From positions 28,939 to 92,938 of the forward strand of contig UBZM01000019.1 of NCBI GenBank assembly GCA_900470095.1: a stretch of 64,000 nt of DNA, given 5' to 3'. The notes beneath the pieces were generated by a model that made no database searches, was not told the origin of the DNA, and worked only from the letters and a program-made list of their open reading frames with translations. Source of the stretch: Hyphomicrobiales bacterium (GTDB taxonomy: Bacteria; Pseudomonadota; Alphaproteobacteria; Rhizobiales; Beijerinckiaceae). Below, one piece after another: positions 44,129 to 52,710 of this stretch (positions are counted from its first letter, which is position 1; each line of letters starts with the position of its first letter). Position numbers and translations under genes: made by a program.

Positions 44129-45004
44129 TCACCGCTTCAGGCCAGAGGCCGCGATACCCTCGATGATATGGCGCTGGAACATCAGGAAGGCTGCGAAGAC
44201 CGGGACGAGGCTGAGCACCGACATCGCAAAGAGCGGCCCCCAGGCCGAGCGGCTCGTCGCATCGACAAAACCGCGCAGCGCCAGCGGCACCGTGTAATTG
44301 GCAACATCGGTGAGATAGAGCAGCGGCCCGAAGAAATCGTCCCAGGTCCAGATGAAGGAGAAGATCGCGGCCGCCGCCAGGACCGGCTTCGACAAGGGCA
44401 GCATGATGCTCCAGTAGATCCGCCAGGGTCCGCAGCCGTCGATGACGGCCGCCTCGTCGAGCTCCCGGGGGATGCCGCGGAAGAACTGAACCATCAGGAA
44501 GATGAAGAAGGCGTCGACCGCCATGAATTTCGGGACGACCAGCGGCCAGAACGTGTTCAGCCAGCCGAGTTTCTGGAACAGGACATATTGCGGGATCAGG
44601 GTGACGTGATAGGGCAGCATCAGCGTGCCCAGCATCGCCGCGAACCAGAATTTCCGCAGCGGAAACTCGAGCCGCGCGAAGGCGAAGGCGGCGAGCGAAC
44701 AGGCCGCCAGGTTGCCGACGACGGCCAGCCCCGAGACGATCAGCGAATTCAGGAAGAACCGGCCGAAATTGATGCCGAGACCGTACCAGCCCTCGACATA
44801 GCTCGCCAGGGTAACCGCCTTCGGCCAGAGCGAGAGATCGCTGAATATCTCGTCTTCCGGCTTGAAGGAACTGCTCAGCATCCAGAGCAAAGGATAGAGC
44901 ATCGCCAGCGAGGCGAGCGCGAGCGCGATATGCTTGGGAAGCGCCCGCCACGAGCGGTCGATCGCCTCCGGCGCGAGGCGGCCGTCAGCGCTGATCGTCT
45001 TCAT
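44129..45004 (-). CDS. Carbohydrate ABC transporter permease (MalG-like)
   Basis: The 291-residue inner-membrane protein has six helices and the EAA loop ELDEAAVIDGCGPWRIYWSI of the CUT1 permease family. The N-terminal helix reads HIALALASLAMLYPLLWMLS. The end FMFQRHIIEGIAASGLKR-type (MFQRHIIEGIAASGLKR) is typical of MalG proteins. Its ATG overlaps the previous permease by 20 bases. Confidence 0.95.
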   Translation of the reverse strand: MKTISADGRLAPEAIDRSWRALPKHIALALASLAMLYPLLWMLSSSFKPEDEIFSDLSLWPKAVTLASYVEGWYGLGINFGRFFLNSLIVSGLAVVGNLAACSLAAFAFARLEFPLRKFWFAAMLGTLMLPYHVTLIPQYVLFQKLGWLNTFWPLVVPKFMAVDAFFIFLMVQFFRGIPRELDEAAVIDGCGPWRIYWSIMLPLSKPVLAAAAIFSFIWTWDDFFGPLLYLTDVANYTVPLALRGFVDATSRSAWGPLFAMSVLSLVPVFAAFLMFQRHIIEGIAASGLKR

Positions 45005-45935
45005 AATAGACCCAGAAGCGTTGCGAGAAGAAGGTGAGCGCCGTGAAGGCCGCAATCGTCAGCAACAGGACCCAGGCCAGGGCCGAGGCATAGCCCATGC
45101 GGAAATAGGCAAAACCCTGCTGATAGAGATAGAGGGTGTAGAACAGGGTCGAGTCGACCGGTCCGCCGGTGCCGCCGCTGATGATGAAGGCCGGCGTGAA
45201 CGCCTTGAACGCCTCGATCGTCTGCAGGACAAGGTTGAAGAAGATCACGGGGGCGAGCAGCGGCAGGGTGATGCGGGTGAGCTGTTGCCGCCGCGTCGCG
45301 CCATCGATGCTGGCTGCCTCGTAGAGATCACGCGGAATCTGGCGCAAGCCCGCGAGGAAGATGATCATCGGCGAGCCGAACTGCCAGACGCTGAGCAGGA
45401 CCAGCGTGTAGAGCGAGGTTGCCGGATTCGAGATCCAGCTCGGCCCGTTGATCCCGAAGGCGAACCAGAGGAATTCGTTGACGAGGCCCTCATAGCCGAA
45501 GACCTGCTTCCACAGGATCGCGACCGCGACGCTGCCCCCGAGCAGCGAAGGCAGGTAGAAGATCGCCCGATAGATGCTGAGGCCCCTGATGCCACGATCG
45601 AGGACCATCGCAACGGCCAGCGCGAAGGCAAGCTTCAGCGGCACCGACAGCACGACATAGGTCAATGTCACGCTGACCGACGCCCAGAATTTCGGGTCGG
45701 AGGAGAACATCCGCTGATAATTCGCCGCTCCAACCCATTGCGGCGCGCGCAGCAGGTCGAAGTCGGTGAAGGACAGATAGAGCGAGACGAGCGTCGGGCC
45801 GAGCGTGAACAGCACGAAGCCCGCGAGCCACGGCGCGAGGAAGAGATAGCCGGGCAAGGCATTCCTGACGCCGTCCCAGCGACGCCGGGCGACACGGCCC
45901 GGCGCGGAGACGGCAAGACTGGCACTGTGAGCCAT
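44985..45935 (-). CDS. Carbohydrate ABC transporter permease (MalF-like)
   Basis: The 316-residue CUT1-type permease begins with PGYLFLAPWLAGFVLFTLGP and carries the EAA loop DLYEAASIDGATRRQQLTRI. It pairs with the MalG-like subunit to form the channel. It lies 6 bases after the binding-protein stop. No ATPase gene is in the operon. Confidence 0.95.
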   Translation of the reverse strand: MAHSASLAVSAPGRVARRRWDGVRNALPGYLFLAPWLAGFVLFTLGPTLVSLYLSFTDFDLLRAPQWVGAANYQRMFSSDPKFWASVSVTLTYVVLSVPLKLAFALAVAMVLDRGIRGLSIYRAIFYLPSLLGGSVAVAILWKQVFGYEGLVNEFLWFAFGINGPSWISNPATSLYTLVLLSVWQFGSPMIIFLAGLRQIPRDLYEAASIDGATRRQQLTRITLPLLAPVIFFNLVLQTIEAFKAFTPAFIISGGTGGPVDSTLFYTLYLYQQGFAYFRMGYASALAWVLLLTIAAFTALTFFSQRFWVYYEDDQR

Positions 45936-45941
45936 GGGTGA

Positions 45942-47249
45942 TCAGGCTTTCGAGAGGATGCGCTCGGCCTCGGAGACCAGTTGCTCGGCGGCTTGTTGCG
46001 GCGTGAGCTGCTTGAACCCGACCTTCTCGGCCGCCTGACGGATCAGGGCGGTGACTTCGGCCGCGCCCTTCGGTGGCGCCGGCGGGAGCGGTGCCGGTCC
46101 GCGCTTGCTCAGCTGCGAGAGATGCTCGACCTGCATCTGCCCGCCCTCGTCGAGCTCCGGCGCCAGCAGGGCGCGGATCTTCTCCGACGGCGAGACGCCG
46201 CGCTCGACGCCGAGCAGCTTGGCCCCTTCGGGCTTCAGCACCATGAAGTCGATCAGGGCTGCAGCGGTCTTCGGATCGGCCGCAGTCGCCGAGACGCAGA
46301 GCATCATCGAGGGCTTGAGATACTCGCCCGGCTTCTCGCCCTTGGGATGGAAGGCCATCCCGACCTTGCTCTTGCTGACGGCCTGGTAGCCGACGATCTG
46401 GTTGCTGTTGGTGAAGGTGATCGCGGCCCGGCCCGTCGTCAGCAGGTCGCTGTCGATGGTGATCTTGTCGGTCGCAGCGAGATCGGCGGGAACGATGGCG
46501 CCCCTGCCCCGCATCTCGGCACAGAGCGCGAGCCAGGACTCGGCGTCGTCGCGGGTGAAACCGAGACGCCCGTCCTTGTCGTAAAGCGTGCGGCCGCGCG
46601 TCAGCACCCAGTATTCGAGCTCGGGCTCCATCACGCTGGGATCGGCCGAGCCGAAATAGCCGCGGCGGTTCGCCTTCTTGGTGATGTTCTCGCCCAGCGT
46701 CGCGAATTCGGCCCAGCTCATCTCCGGGTTTGGCGCGGCAAGGCCGAGCTTCTCCAGCATCGTCTTGTCATAGAGCAGGACGTCGCTGTTCATGCCCATG
46801 GGGATGCCATAGAGCTTGCCGTCGATCTTGCCGGCCTCGAGCACCGAGGGGACATAGTCGCTGGGGTCGATGACCGAAGGGACGAGATCGTCCAGCGCCC
46901 GCAGCGCGCCGCGACGCGCATATTCAGGCAGGTAGCGGTAGTCCATCTGAATGATATCGGGCGCGTTGCCGCCGGCGACCTGGGTTGCCAGCTTGGTCCA
47001 ATAGGCATCCCAGCCGACAGTCTCGGGAGCGATCTCGAGCCCGGAACGTCCCAGCTTGAAAGCATCGATCGCGGCCTGCGTCCGGCGCGCCCGGTCCGTT
47101 CCGCCCCACCAGGCGATGCGCAGGCGGCCCGGCTCCGCGGCAGCCGCCGGCGAGGACAGCGCGCCGGCGCCAGTCAGCTTCAGAATGGCCGGCGACGCAA
47201 TCAGCGCCCCGAAACGCAACACATCACGCCGTGATGCCTTCATGCCCAT
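45942..47249 (-). CDS. Extracellular sugar-binding protein of an ABC importer
   Basis: The 435-residue periplasmic binding protein has a twin-arginine-like signal (SRRDVLRFGALIASPAILKL, cleavage near AAA-AE). The SBP type 1 pattern is clear: LRIAWWGGTDRARRTQAAID, APDIIQMDYRYLPEYARRGA and YGIPMGMNSDVLLYDKTMLE. GGGAGAG lies 6 bases before the ATG at 47249. It is the first gene of a binding protein, permease, permease, PLP-enzyme operon. The sugar is unknown. Confidence 0.95.
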   Translation of the reverse strand: MGMKASRRDVLRFGALIASPAILKLTGAGALSSPAAAAEPGRLRIAWWGGTDRARRTQAAIDAFKLGRSGLEIAPETVGWDAYWTKLATQVAGGNAPDIIQMDYRYLPEYARRGALRALDDLVPSVIDPSDYVPSVLEAGKIDGKLYGIPMGMNSDVLLYDKTMLEKLGLAAPNPEMSWAEFATLGENITKKANRRGYFGSADPSVMEPELEYWVLTRGRTLYDKDGRLGFTRDDAESWLALCAEMRGRGAIVPADLAATDKITIDSDLLTTGRAAITFTNSNQIVGYQAVSKSKVGMAFHPKGEKPGEYLKPSMMLCVSATAADPKTAAALIDFMVLKPEGAKLLGVERGVSPSEKIRALLAPELDEGGQMQVEHLSQLSKRGPAPLPPAPPKGAAEVTALIRQAAEKVGFKQLTPQQAAEQLVSEAERILSKA

Positions 47250-47329
47250 TTCGCTCTCCCTTGGTACCCTGCTTCGGCCTTGATTCTCGCTCGTCCACGA
47301 GAGGGGCCGCACAGTTGTTGTCGCGATTT

Positions 47330-47364
47330 GTTGCACGGTTCCAGCATCGGTGCAACGATGCACC
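47330..47364. promoter_or_regulatory. Overlapping operator palindromes between the ABC operon and lacI-type gene
   Basis: GTTGCAC (47330-47336) and GTGCAAC (47350-47356) form an inverted repeat, and GGTGCA-ACGA-TGCACC (47349-47364) is a perfect-arm palindrome sharing the second half-site. They sit in the 142-bp divergent promoter and are likely LacI-family sites for both directions. Confidence 0.65.
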
Positions 47365-47391
47365 AACACCAAAAAGGGGAGAAACCAAGGG

Positions 47392-48444
47392 GTGGCGACG
47401 ATTCTCGATGTGGCGCGGATAGCCGGAGTCTCCGCTTCAAGCGTCTCGAATTTCCTGAACGATCGCCATGCGAAGATGACCCCTGCCACGCTGGAGCGCA
47501 TCCGCAGCGCAGTCGCGGAACTCGGGTACAAGCCGAGTTCGGCTGCACGCCAGCTGAAGACCGGGCATTCGGCGGTGATCGGGCTTCTGGTGCCCTCGGT
47601 CGCAAACCCGTTCTTTGGCGAAATCGCCACCGCCATCCAGCATGCCGCGCAGGCCAGGGGGCATCAGGTCATCCTCTGCAACACCTACCGGGACCCGCAC
47701 CGGGAAACCGAGTTTGCCGAGGAACTGGCGGCGTTCGGCGTTCGCGGCATCATCACCGGATCGTCCCTGCTGAACCCGCAGCATCTCTCAGGCCTTGCCG
47801 CCAAGGGACTTGCCATCGTCGCCTTCGAGGGCAATGCCGCCTTGTCGGCAGCCCAGGGCATCACCGTCGTATCGACCGACAATGCGTTGGCAACGACGCT
47901 TGCTGTGGATCATCTCGTTGGTCTGGGACATCGGCATATCGCCTATGTCACGGGACCGCTTCAGACGGCGGTGCGCGCAGCGCGTCTGAACGGCTTCAGG
48001 ACGGCAGCGCAGCGACATGGCCTGGACGGCTATGTCCATGAGATTTCGCTGCCGCCCAACGAGTATGGCGACGACATGATCGCGGAACTCGGGATCGATG
48101 CCGGCCTCGCCATCGCAAAGCTGCAGACCCGCCCGACCGGCGTGATTGCGATGAACGACCTGCTGGCGATCGGCCTCGCGGCGGGCTTGCGCGAACAGGG
48201 CCTGGCGATTCCCGACGACATCTCGCTGGTCGGGATCGACGACCTGTTCCTGGCCCGCCTGATGAACCCGCCGATGACCAGCGTCAGACAGCCGCTCTCG
48301 GCGATGGCGCATGCCGCGATCGACTGCCTGCTCGATGCGATGGGACAATCGCAGCCCGTCCAAAGCCGAATCTTCCCCCCGGAGCTGATCGTCAGGCAGT
48401 CGACCGCGCCAGCCATGCCGCACAAGCCGAACGGGCGAGGCTAG
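47392..48444 (+). CDS. LacI family transcriptional regulator
   Basis: This 350-residue repressor starts with the LacI helix-turn-helix (ATILDVARIAGVSASSVSNF, then the hinge helix KPSSAARQLKTGHS around residues 46-58). The sugar-binding domain spans about 60-340 (IGLLVPSVANPFFGEIATAI, LVGIDDLFLARLMNPPMTSV). The GTG at 47392 is used because GGGGAGA lies upstream and LacI proteins start here; an ATG at 47350 would place the operator inside the gene. It should control the divergent sugar importer. Confidence 0.95.
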   Translation: MATILDVARIAGVSASSVSNFLNDRHAKMTPATLERIRSAVAELGYKPSSAARQLKTGHSAVIGLLVPSVANPFFGEIATAIQHAAQARGHQVILCNTYRDPHRETEFAEELAAFGVRGIITGSSLLNPQHLSGLAAKGLAIVAFEGNAALSAAQGITVVSTDNALATTLAVDHLVGLGHRHIAYVTGPLQTAVRAARLNGFRTAAQRHGLDGYVHEISLPPNEYGDDMIAELGIDAGLAIAKLQTRPTGVIAMNDLLAIGLAAGLREQGLAIPDDISLVGIDDLFLARLMNPPMTSVRQPLSAMAHAAIDCLLDAMGQSQPVQSRIFPPELIVRQSTAPAMPHKPNGRG

Positions 48445-48496
48445 CGGAATCTCCTGCAAAGCGGGCCCTGATCCCATGTGTCGAGCCGTGCGAGCC

Positions 48497-48570
48497 GGTC
48501 TCGCCGTGCTCAGACAAGCGAGCGACCTTTGCAGATGCGGCCACGCTGCCACAGATCAAGCGCGAGGCGG
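48497..48570 (+). repeat. Dispersed repeat family 2, copy 2
   Basis: It aligns with 42663-42736 (see that entry). ATGCGGCCACGC and ACAGATCAA are conserved. Confidence 0.65.
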
Positions 48571-48696
48571 CGCGCAGAGGGGCTTCCTGTCCGACCCTGG
48601 CGCGCGGTCGCGCAGGATCCATTGGATTGAATCCGACGCTTCCCCCCCGAGACCGTCCTCACAGCTCGGGAAAGAGCGGCGCGGCGATGTTCGTTT

Positions 48697-48737
48697 GCAG
48701 ACGTTCGGAAGGTCACGGGAGAGTGGATTGCTGACGT
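48697..48737 (+). repeat. Repeat family 1, partial copy E
   Basis: GCAGACGTTCGGAAGGTCAC followed by gggagagtgg matches the 3' ends of copies C and D. Confidence 0.6.
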
Positions 48738-49084
48738 GCCTCCAGGCCGACCGAAAGGGCTGGGTCGCGCCAGGAGTTGACATTGAGTCGTCGCCCGAAA
48801 GCGGACCGACGCGGCGTAGCTGCCCTAGGATCGAAATCGCCCCTAAGCAGAGGAGATCCCGACCAAGCCGGGCATTCGTTCGCCCGCTCGCCGAAACCGC
48901 GCTGGAGGCATCGGGCAATTTCTTCGTATCGACGCGCCTAGAGACTTTCCTTGAAGGATAGATAGCTTCAATAACCGCAAAACTGCCACCATATGGTCAC
49001 TAAAACACCAGCTCAACCTCAGTCTCTGACCGCATTCGTGTTGTGGAATTCTTCGACTATCCAATGCTCATGGAAAGAAATCCG

Positions 49085-49441
49085 ATGCGAAAATTCATAA
49101 CAGCTGTGGTCGGCGCTACGTTCATTCTGGCAGGCAGCGCAAATGCGCAGAGTCCATCACAATCCACGCCTCCGGCTGCATCACCGCAACGGGAACGTGC
49201 TACTATCAAAACGGTGAGCGTCGTCGATATCGATGAGCTCCCGGCTGCGGCCCAAGCGCAGGTGAACCAGGCACTGACAAACCGTTCGGCCGACGAGATC
49301 CAGAAATTGCGAGCGGCCATAGAGAATGCGCCGGAGTTAAAATCGGCGCTCGCAGCGAAGGGCTTCACGTCACGGGACGTGGTCGTTGCCCAGCTCGATG
49401 AAGATGGCGAGCTGACCATCGTTGCAAAACGGGCGGGCTGA
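49085..49441 (+). CDS. Small secreted protein
   Basis: The 118-residue product has a signal peptide (MRKFITAVVGATFILAGSAN, cleavage near NA-QS). A helical mature part with SVVDIDELPAAAQAQVNQAL and ENAPELKSALAAKGFTSRDV and a beta-strand end (VVAQLDEDGELTIVAKRAG) follows. Function is unknown. The start at 49085 gives a proper signal; a frame from 49043 only adds a polar extension. Confidence 0.8.
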   Translation: MRKFITAVVGATFILAGSANAQSPSQSTPPAASPQRERATIKTVSVVDIDELPAAAQAQVNQALTNRSADEIQKLRAAIENAPELKSALAAKGFTSRDVVVAQLDEDGELTIVAKRAG

Positions 49442-49754
49442 CCGCCGTTTGGCGCGCATCCTGCCTACGCGGCGTCGCGAGCCGCATGCCATGCGACGAA
49501 AGGGCCTATCCGCATGGTGACAATCTGAAGCGCCCGCGCTCTTTCTAGCCAGGCATTCATGATTGCCACATGCGGGGCCGCAATACGGCACCGGACTCGC
49601 GAAATCACCCCAGAAACTCCGAAGAATGGTCATGCTGCGCCGTTTGCATGGGTCTGCGTCGCTCGTTCCGACCTGGCGCGGCGGTCCAATTGTCCCAGGC
49701 GAGTGGCGTTCAAGATTGCCCGATACCGTCGCGCACTCAGACTAGGAGAAGCCG
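49442..49754. other. Intergenic, nothing clear
   Basis: No supported frame, repeat or strong hairpin seen. Confidence 0.5.
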
Positions 49755-50045
49755 ATGAATGGCGTGAAACTGTCCTCGATTGTGCTTGCGATGTCTGCCG
49801 CACTTGCAGGGCCCGCTCTGGCGCAGGGCCTCTCGGTCGATACCCAGACTCGCGGCAAGGCACAGGGCACAATCGGCGGTCCCGCGACCTCAGCCCGCGG
49901 AAATGCCGATGTCGATGCTGAGGTCGTGGCCCCACGCACCAAGGCAGGCGTCAGCGGGCATGGCAGCGCTGGAGCCAAGGCTGGGAAGAAGGCCAATGGT
50001 GCTGCCGGCGCATCGGGAAACACGAAAGTCGACAAACTCGACTAG
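49755..50045 (+). CDS. Small secreted Gly/Ala-rich protein
   Basis: The 96-residue product has a signal peptide (LSSIVLAMSAALAGPALA-QG) and a low-complexity mature part rich in Gly, Ala, Lys and Thr (GKAQGTIGGPATSARGNADV, GSAGAKAGKKANGAAGASGN). It is probably a disordered periplasmic or surface protein. It is not in a recognised family. Confidence 0.7.
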   Translation: MNGVKLSSIVLAMSAALAGPALAQGLSVDTQTRGKAQGTIGGPATSARGNADVDAEVVAPRTKAGVSGHGSAGAKAGKKANGAAGASGNTKVDKLD

Positions 50046-50103
50046 TCCGTTTCTCCTCGAGCCCAAATCGGGTTGGGCAGGATAGGCCTGCCAACCGAAC
50101 AAA

Positions 50104-50138
50104 GAGTGAGGCGCGCGGTCGATGGCCCGGCCTCACTC
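50104..50138. terminator. Hairpin downstream of the Gly/Ala-rich gene
   Basis: GAGTGAGGC (50104-50112) pairs with GCCTCACTC (50130-50138) around a 17-base loop, 59 bases after the stop. The tail ggcaatttgg is only weakly T-rich. Confidence 0.5.
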
Positions 50139-50395
50139 GGCAATTTGGCCAGTCACTCCGTCATTCTGACTGCAGCCTTCATGCCGTGATGGGGCGCGAA
50201 TGATGGCTCCATGCAATTCCAGAGCGCCTGGGTGGCCAAGACCATCCTTCTGAGAAAATCTGATCCAACATAACCTCGCCGCCGCTCCGAAAGGTGGGCG
50301 GGCTCGCCTGTGCGTTTCAGTTTTCGAACAATAATCGAAATACACAACCATAAATCGGTCACTTCCTACCGTACAATCGTAGGTAGGAGAATCGC

Positions 50396-50599
50396 ATGTA
50401 CAAGCTATGGCGTGATGTTTTTCTGTTTGGTGGGGCGGCCCTGGCGCTAGTCAACGCGATGGTGTTGGCTCTCGATTTCGTAGATTCGCCCCAAGACGGC
50501 AGGGAGGCTTACGAATTGGCAAATTCCGCCTCCGGGGAGCCGCTCTTTGCTATGGCCTTCGGTCTGGTCGCAGTCGCCGTCAGTTGCCTCTGGCGGTAG
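50396..50599 (+). CDS. Small two-helix membrane protein
   Basis: The 67-residue product has two hydrophobic helices (DVFLFGGAALALVNAMVLAL and ALFAMAFGLVAVAVSCLW-like, PLFAMAFGLVAVAVSCLWR) joined by an acidic loop. GTAGGAG lies 7 bases before the ATG. Function is unknown. The 350 bases upstream are A+T-richer and hold no other gene. Confidence 0.7.
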   Translation: MYKLWRDVFLFGGAALALVNAMVLALDFVDSPQDGREAYELANSASGEPLFAMAFGLVAVAVSCLWR

Positions 50600-50802
50600 C
50601 AATCACTTCACAACCCATCGCCTGGCCCGCCGCTCTGAAAAGGGGTGGCGAGCCTCTTTGCGTTGATGGTCAGGCAGCGTCTTTCGGCTTCATGCGCGCC
50701 GATACGGCATCGAGAGCGCGTCAGCCTGTTCACGGGTGGCTTGCCCAGCGTAGCCCGGAAATGCGGGGTACTCGTGCAGAACAATCAGGTCTTCACGCCG
50801 TC

Positions 50803-51123
50803 TCAGCCCTTCATCTTGATGAGCCGCAGGCGCTCGATCTGAACTCTCAGCGCCGCAACCGCAGCCTCGCCACGAATGCCCTTGATGCCTTGGCTCTCGC
50901 GGTCAAGGGCGCCGGGGACGCCGTCGAGGATCTCGACGCGCTTCGCCTCCGGGAGGGAGAGCAGATACTCAACTTCGCATTCGTGCCGCCACTCCCCCGA
51001 ATCGGAGAGAACCTCTCGACCAAAGAGATAGGACCACACGATGCGAGGAACGGGCCTGGCCGCCGCGAAGCTCTGGCGGGTCACAGGCCGCCTGGACATG
51101 TCGATTTCGAATGTGGCGCTCAT
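50803..51123 (-). CDS. Hypothetical protein
   Basis: The 106-residue soluble protein contains RPVPRIVWSYLFGREVLSDS, ECEVEYLLSLPEAKRVEILD and a basic C-terminal helix (AAVAALRVQIERLRLIKMKG). I recognise no family. An ATG at 51123 with GGGGTG upstream is chosen; the frame extends to 51237 without support. Confidence 0.6.
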   Translation of the reverse strand: MSATFEIDMSRRPVTRQSFAAARPVPRIVWSYLFGREVLSDSGEWRHECEVEYLLSLPEAKRVEILDGVPGALDRESQGIKGIRGEAAVAALRVQIERLRLIKMKG

Positions 51124-51261
51124 TGTGGCACCCCAACGCTGTCTATTCGACTTAACCCTGGAACCGGATCGCGTGTTCCGCGCCGACGAAACTATTTGCT
51201 CGCGCCCGGAACCCGCAGGGACCGCTGCGCGTTTCATTTCTTAGCCCAAGAGGGGTGAACT

Positions 51262-51296
51262 GGCCCGCTGTGTGAGGACGCTGCGGGTCCTTTTTT
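51262..51296 (+). terminator. T-tailed hairpin without a recognised upstream gene
   Basis: GGCCCGC (51262-51268) pairs with GCGGGTCC (51283-51290, one G-U) and is followed by six T. It is oriented plus, but the nearest plus-strand gene ends at 50599. Confidence 0.75.
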
Positions 51297-51387
51297 GTTC
51301 CTATGCTCTCGCCGACGGAACAGCCGAGGCAAAGTCCGTTTTCTCTGCGTGCTGGCCGGCACTCTCCACAGCCCGCACCGCCTCGGG

Positions 51388-51418
51388 CCCGCCGCTGCCA
51401 TACGGCGGGGCTTTCTTT
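51388..51418 (+). terminator. Second T-rich hairpin, 90 bp downstream
   Basis: CCCGCCG (51388-51394) and CGGCGGG (51403-51409) enclose an 8-base loop and are followed by gctttctttg. A short unannotated transcript could lie between the two hairpins, or one is the terminator of a transcript from upstream. Confidence 0.7.
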
Positions 51419-51522
51419 GTTGCATTATGACCACGGTCGCAGCGGACCGCTCGGTGCGTACCGTTCCGCCCTTGTGTTCTTTTTAGATGTTTTAAACTGT
51501 GTGCATCGCATGGGAGAAAGCG

Positions 51523-51798
51523 ATGCCGTTCCGTTCGATCGTCGCCACGCCAGAGGAACTCGCCGGGATCGTCGCGGCGTTCGAGGAAGCGTGGAGCAAA
51601 ATCGACGCCCGGGATTCTATCGATCCCGTGAGCGTTCCTGCCCAACGCGAGCGTCTTGGGTACATCATCGCTGGTTTGTGGGCGGCGGGCCAAACGACCG
51701 ATCTGACTGAAGTCGCTGTTCGACGGTTCGAAGAAACTGCTGTGGCTTCTAAAGCTCTAGGACACAGGGCGGAACGCCAAAAAATCTCTGACAAATAA
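51523..51798 (+). CDS. Small hypothetical protein
   Basis: The 91-residue protein starts MPFRSIVATPEELAGIVAAF with GGGAGAAAG 3 bases upstream. It is helical (IVAAFEEAWSKIDARDSIDP, RLGYIIAGLWAAGQTTDLTE). The family is not certain; it resembles small conserved proteins of Rhizobiales. Confidence 0.75.
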   Translation: MPFRSIVATPEELAGIVAAFEEAWSKIDARDSIDPVSVPAQRERLGYIIAGLWAAGQTTDLTEVAVRRFEETAVASKALGHRAERQKISDK

Positions 51799-51881
51799 TT
51801 AGGTGCACCGCGGAACCATGGGTTTCGCTATGGGTTCGCTACGCGTGTTGGCGCCTGCCGCGGCGCCGGCGCGGCCTAAGC

Positions 51882-51913
51882 GCCCCGCCTAACTCCGCCC
51901 AGAGCGGCGGGGC
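51882..51913. terminator. Hairpin between two small genes
   Basis: GCCCCGCC (51882-51889) pairs with GGCGGGGC (51906-51913). The following bases are tgctcttcg. It lies between the genes at 51523 and 51963 and probably ends the first. Confidence 0.55.
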
Positions 51914-51962
51914 TGCTCTTCGCGTGGCGGAATGCCTGGGAGCATCCCTGGGAGAATGAGCC

Positions 51963-52247
51963 ATGCCGCTGCACTCGTTCAACCCGCCCGTCGTCGTTCA
52001 AGCCGACCGGCCCGGAGTGGGCTCTTCTATCACCGACGTCGAACGAGCAGCAGAGTTCTTGCTCGCCTGGAAAGCTCTTGGTGCCGGCCCGAAGTGGCAA
52101 GACGCTGTGCGCGCCTGCAAGGGCGCCATCAGCGGTGCCGGAACCGTGGAAGACGCGCGGGCAGCGTTCGAGGAGGCGGCGCGGGAATGTGACCGCCTTA
52201 TTGGGTCGCTGGGTAGTGCGCTACGCCCAGTTGGGGCGTGGCGCTGA
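51963..52247 (+). CDS. DUF982 family protein
   Basis: The 94-residue protein fits the DUF982 pattern of Rhizobiales: FNPPVVVQADRPGVGSSITD, VERAAEFLLAWKALGAGPKW and a C-terminal helix GTVEDARAAFEEAARECDRL. Function is unknown. Several such genes usually occur per genome and they are often found among orphan genes, as here. Confidence 0.85.
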   Translation: MPLHSFNPPVVVQADRPGVGSSITDVERAAEFLLAWKALGAGPKWQDAVRACKGAISGAGTVEDARAAFEEAARECDRLIGSLGSALRPVGAWR

Positions 52248-52397
52248 GCCATTCCTCTAGGAATGCAACGAGCGCGACCGGCTCAGCTTCCTCTCGCGTA
52301 TCCTCGAGGCAGGCCGTCAGCTGTTCGACGCGCGCGACGGCTCGAAAAATGTCCAAGTGATTGTTGAGCCAGGTTGGACCACGGGCAGCATCTCCTG

Positions 52398-52592
52398 TCA
52401 TCCTGTGCGCACCGGCTCCCGAGCCTCATAGACGGCGATTGCGGCCTTGAGCTTTTCCAGTTCGAGAGCCTCCACCGACTTAGGCTTGGCGTCCTCGATT
52501 TCACCGATGCGCTGAAGCGCATACCGGTAATCCTCATGGCATTTGACGCAGGCAGTGGGCGTATCCGGTTTGAGTTCGGCCACCGCGGTCAT
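52398..52592 (-). CDS. 64-residue protein, HigA-linker-like, paralogue 1
   Basis: The protein contains EDYRYALQRIGEIEDAKPKS followed by VEALELEKLKAAIAVYE. This resembles the N-terminal segment found before the helix-turn-helix of COG5499 (HigA-type) antitoxins. No DNA-binding domain follows. It also has CVKCH, but there is no signal peptide, so a haem site is unlikely. A paralogue of the same length is at 52711. Confidence 0.7.
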   Translation of the reverse strand: MTAVAELKPDTPTACVKCHEDYRYALQRIGEIEDAKPKSVEALELEKLKAAIAVYEAREPVRTG

Positions 52593-52669
52593 TGGATTTC
52601 TCCTTCCGTGGCTGATGCCGGAAACTTATCCCGAGGATTGCCGAATTCAAGAGGTTTCACATCTCCCAA

Positions 52670-52704
52670 AATGGCCCGCCACCCTTTCGGAGCCGCGGGC
52701 CATT
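52670..52704 (-). terminator. Terminator between the two 64-residue genes
   Basis: AATGGCCCGC and GCGGGCCATT are perfect 10-bp arms. On the minus strand the second arm is followed by TTGGGAG after a run of four T, placing it just after the stop of the gene at 52711-52905. Confidence 0.75.
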
Positions 52705-52710
52705 TCGTGT

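Larger units (their letters stand above)
48445..49084. other. Long intergenic stretch with two repeat remnants
   Basis: No gene supported. It contains repeat family 2 copy 2 (48497-48570) and a partial copy of the 3' part of repeat family 1 (48697-48737). The last 120 bases are richer in A+T and probably hold the promoter of the small secreted gene at 49085. Confidence 0.6.

Noticed and set aside
52560..52592. Cytochrome c haem site (CVKCH) in the 64-residue protein
   Set aside because: There is no signal peptide for export, and the paralogue at 52711 lacks the motif.
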